Shown one piece after another: positions 5,697 to 7,148 of a stretch of DNA of 7,148 bases. The stretch is from Negativicutes bacterium (GTDB taxonomy: Bacteria > Bacillota > Negativicutes > JAGOZY01). The notes beneath the pieces are model-generated. The model saw only the letters and a list, made by a program, of their open reading frames with translations. It was not told the origin of the DNA and did no database searches. The stretch is from contig JAGOZY010000054.1 in assembly GCA_018058445.1 (NCBI GenBank), positions 1 through 7,148 on the forward strand. The letters are read 5' to 3'. Each line of letters opens with the position of its first letter. The first letter of the stretch is position 1. Position numbers and translations under genes: made by a program.

Positions 5697-6329
5697 TTAT
5701 TCAGAGTGGCTCAAATAATAGCTTAGTGCACTAAAGCCAATCGAGAGATCTTCATTAACGATCTTTATGTGGTCAGGAACACTAATTCGTACTGGCGCAA
5801 AATTCCAAATCCCTCTGACTCCCGACTCAACTAACTCATCCACCACTTTTTGGGCTTTCGATGAAGGTACAGATACAACTCCGATCTGTATTTCTCGTTC
5901 TTTAATGATATCTTTCATATGCACTGGGTCTTCAACAGTGATTCCGTTGAGGACTCTACCAATTTTTTCCGGATCGGCATCAAAAATCGCTGTCAGCTTA
6001 AAGCCCAAAGCAACAAAATTTTGATAGTTCGCCAAAGCTCCACCTAAGTGGCCAAGTCCGACGATACAGAAACGCCATTGGTGATTTAATCCCAAAATTT
6101 CGGCAATTTTTTCAATTAAATATTGAACATAGTAACCGACACCTTTTTTCCCAAATTCACCAAAAGCCGCCAAATCTTTTCGAATTTGTTCTGGTGAAAC
6201 GCCGATTCGACGTCCTAGCTCTTCCGAAGACACAACTTCAATTCCCCCTTGGCGCAGCTGAATCAATGTCCGAAAATAAATAGGCAGTCGATCCACTGTC
6301 GCCCGAGATATATTTAGCTTTGTACGCAT
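5697..6329 (-). CDS. rex: Redox-sensing transcriptional repressor Rex
   Basis: This 210-residue cytoplasmic dimeric repressor binds DNA when NAD+ dominates and leaves it when NADH rises. It typically controls fermentation and respiration genes. The N-terminal winged helix is at about 6-75: ISRATVDRLPIYFR (7-20), SEELGRRIGVSPEQIRKDL (35-53) as the helix-turn-helix, and FGEFGKKGVGYYV (56-68) as the wing. The Rossmann domain begins at FCIVGLGHLGGALA (87-100), with the GxGxxG dinucleotide loop at 91-96 and the acidic strand end FDAD (116-119). The C-terminal helix DLSIGFSALSYYLS (194-207) should be the domain-swapped arm. Length matches the family (about 210). ATG 6329-6327 follows an AAGGGGAG site. 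It stands upstream of, and in the same direction as, the propionate operon but is separated from it by a promoter. Its own promoter is not clear. Confidence 0.96.
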   Translation of the reverse strand: MRTKLNISRATVDRLPIYFRTLIQLRQGGIEVVSSEELGRRIGVSPEQIRKDLAAFGEFGKKGVGYYVQYLIEKIAEILGLNHQWRFCIVGLGHLGGALANYQNFVALGFKLTAIFDADPEKIGRVLNGITVEDPVHMKDIIKEREIQIGVVSVPSSKAQKVVDELVESGVRGIWNFAPVRISVPDHIKIVNEDLSIGFSALSYYLSHSE

Positions 6330-6360
6330 AGCTTCTCCCCTTTCAAATTCGAATAAGTGA

Positions 6361-6399
6361 CTAAGTTTCTTTTGGCTCTCTCTTAATTATTCTAAGTTT
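6361..6399. repeat. 8-bp direct repeat upstream of rex
   Basis: CTAAGTTT (plus strand) occurs at 6361-6368 and 6392-6399, starts 31 bp apart, close to three helical turns. The gap between the membrane-protein gene and rex (6330-6398) contains little else: the rex ribosome site and AT-rich sequence with no recognisable -35/-10 pair or terminator. The repeats could be a regulator-binding pair or chance. Confidence 0.25.
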
Positions 6400-7148
6400 T
6401 AATCCATTTTCCTGCTACTTGTTCGAGTTCTTGGCAATTCTCTCTGACTCCAACCGATGAGAAGCCAAAAAAAGGCGGCAATCTGCGGGTTATAAAGCCA
6501 AACATCTGTGAGTCCACCTAAAAGACCAGTCAATATTGCACAAGCCAAGCCCATCGACATCGGATCTTCTTTTTTTATCTGAGACCAGAGAGTTTGCAAG
6601 GTAAGCCCGATAATCGCTGTCCAAATCAAAAAACCAACAATACCGGTTTCGACAATGAGTTGCAGATATAAATTATGGGCATGAAATATCGTAATTTTAT
6701 TTTCACCTAAAAAATAATCATAGAGGGGATAGATTTTTGGAAAAGCTCCCCAGCCGATCCCAAAGATCGGATAATCACCAATGATATAAAGGCTGCTATG
6801 CCAAATGGCAAGCCTCAGGGCGGAAGAAGATTCTCCTGTTGGGTTGAAAACCGAAGTAAGACGCTCCGTAATTGAACTATCAGTGAGTAAGATCACTCCA
6901 CAAAGCCCGACGAATCCCCAAAGCAGATAGCGACCTTTCTTTCTTCCAAAGCCGCCCAAGCCAAGTAGTACAGCACTCAAACTGAGCCAAGCACCTCGCG
7001 AATAAGTCAGTAGCAGACAGATCCCAAGTAGGCCTAATCCAGCAATTCCAATCATTCCATCTCGCGTTCGCGATCGATAGACCCGATAACCAGTCCAAAA
7101 TGCCATCACCATCGCCAAATAACCAGCCAGTAAATTGGGATTATACAA
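6399..7148 (-). CDS. O-antigen ligase / Wzy polymerase family membrane protein, C-terminal part
   Basis: The reading frame is open to the window edge, so the 5' part lies beyond 7148; the TTG at the edge is an internal Leu codon, not a start. The visible 249 residues are mostly hydrophobic, with membrane segments near 5-20, 32-48, 53-67, 73-88, 168-187, 198-214 and 222-234. Family motifs (Wzy_C/O-antigen ligase, PF04932 type) are NPNLLAGYLA (3-12), YSRGAW (49-54), and a long extra-cytoplasmic loop with RLAIW (112-116), DYPIFGIGWGAF (125-136) and HAHNLYLQLIVETGIVG (156-172). The His and Arg residues of such loops are thought to handle lipid-linked glycans. The substrate cannot be told: O-antigen ligation, polymerisation, or protein glycosylation are all possible. 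The gene ends with a basic tail, 69 bp before rex, and has no link to the propionate pathway. Confidence 0.85.
   Translation of the reverse strand: MYNPNLLAGYLAMVMAFWTGYRVYRSRTRDGMIGIAGLGLLGICLLLTYSRGAWLSLSAVLLGLGGFGRKKGRYLLWGFVGLCGVILLTDSSITERLTSVFNPTGESSSALRLAIWHSSLYIIGDYPIFGIGWGAFPKIYPLYDYFLGENKITIFHAHNLYLQLIVETGIVGFLIWTAIIGLTLQTLWSQIKKEDPMSMGLACAILTGLLGGLTDVWLYNPQIAAFFWLLIGWSQRELPRTRTSSRKMD

Noticed and set aside
5655..5697. Terminator directly after rex
   Set aside because: The region is AT-rich with only weak AAAAT/ATTTT pairing and no GC stem followed by a T-run.
7119..7148. TTG at the window edge as the start of the membrane protein gene
   Set aside because: The residues at the edge are the internal NPN..AGY motif of the O-antigen ligase family and lie inside a membrane segment, so the gene begins outside the window.
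1..7148. CRISPR arrays, tRNA/rRNA genes, insertion sequences or phage attachment sites
   Set aside because: No regularly spaced repeats, cloverleaf-like sequence, transposase-like frames or terminal inverted repeats were seen on either strand.

Overview
The window is one co-directional block on the minus strand, so it reads from high to low coordinates. It carries most of the succinate-to-propionate (methylmalonyl-CoA) pathway of an anaerobe. The gene set is a redox regulator (Rex), succinate CoA-transferase, a two-subunit B12-dependent methylmalonyl-CoA mutase, its G-protein chaperone MeaB, methylmalonyl-CoA epimerase, and the first 29 codons of a methylmalonyl-CoA decarboxylase/carboxyltransferase. 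This order, moderate GC, strong AGGAGG ribosome sites and a nearby O-antigen-ligase-type membrane protein fit a propionate-forming Negativicutes-like Firmicute. That placement is inference, because no rRNA or other marker is present.

Layout in transcription order: 7148-6399, C-terminal 249 residues of an O-antigen ligase/polymerase family membrane protein, unrelated to the pathway. 6329-5697, rex. 5696-5303, a gene-free regulatory stretch with a strong extended -10 promoter, a predicted leader of about 310 nt with several hairpins, and a possible intrinsic terminator inside it. 5302-3800, succinate CoA-transferase. 3745-2099, mutase catalytic subunit. 2054-1662, mutase B12-binding subunit. 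1567-629, meaB. 567-157, epimerase. 89-1, start of the biotin-dependent decarboxylase/carboxyltransferase alpha subunit. Gaps between pathway genes are 44-94 bp with no strong terminator, so they probably form one operon. Two of these gaps hold clear stem-loops.

The proteins work in sequence. The CoA-transferase makes succinyl-CoA, taking CoA from propionyl-CoA or acetyl-CoA. The mutase converts it to (R)-methylmalonyl-CoA, with MeaB guarding the B12 cofactor. The epimerase makes the (S)-epimer, and the decarboxylase/carboxyltransferase yields propionyl-CoA, which re-enters the cycle. Rex senses NADH/NAD+ and sits directly upstream of an NADH-disposing pathway, so redox control of the operon is plausible, but no convincing Rex operator is visible. 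The most interesting unexplained part is the long structured leader in front of the CoA-transferase gene.
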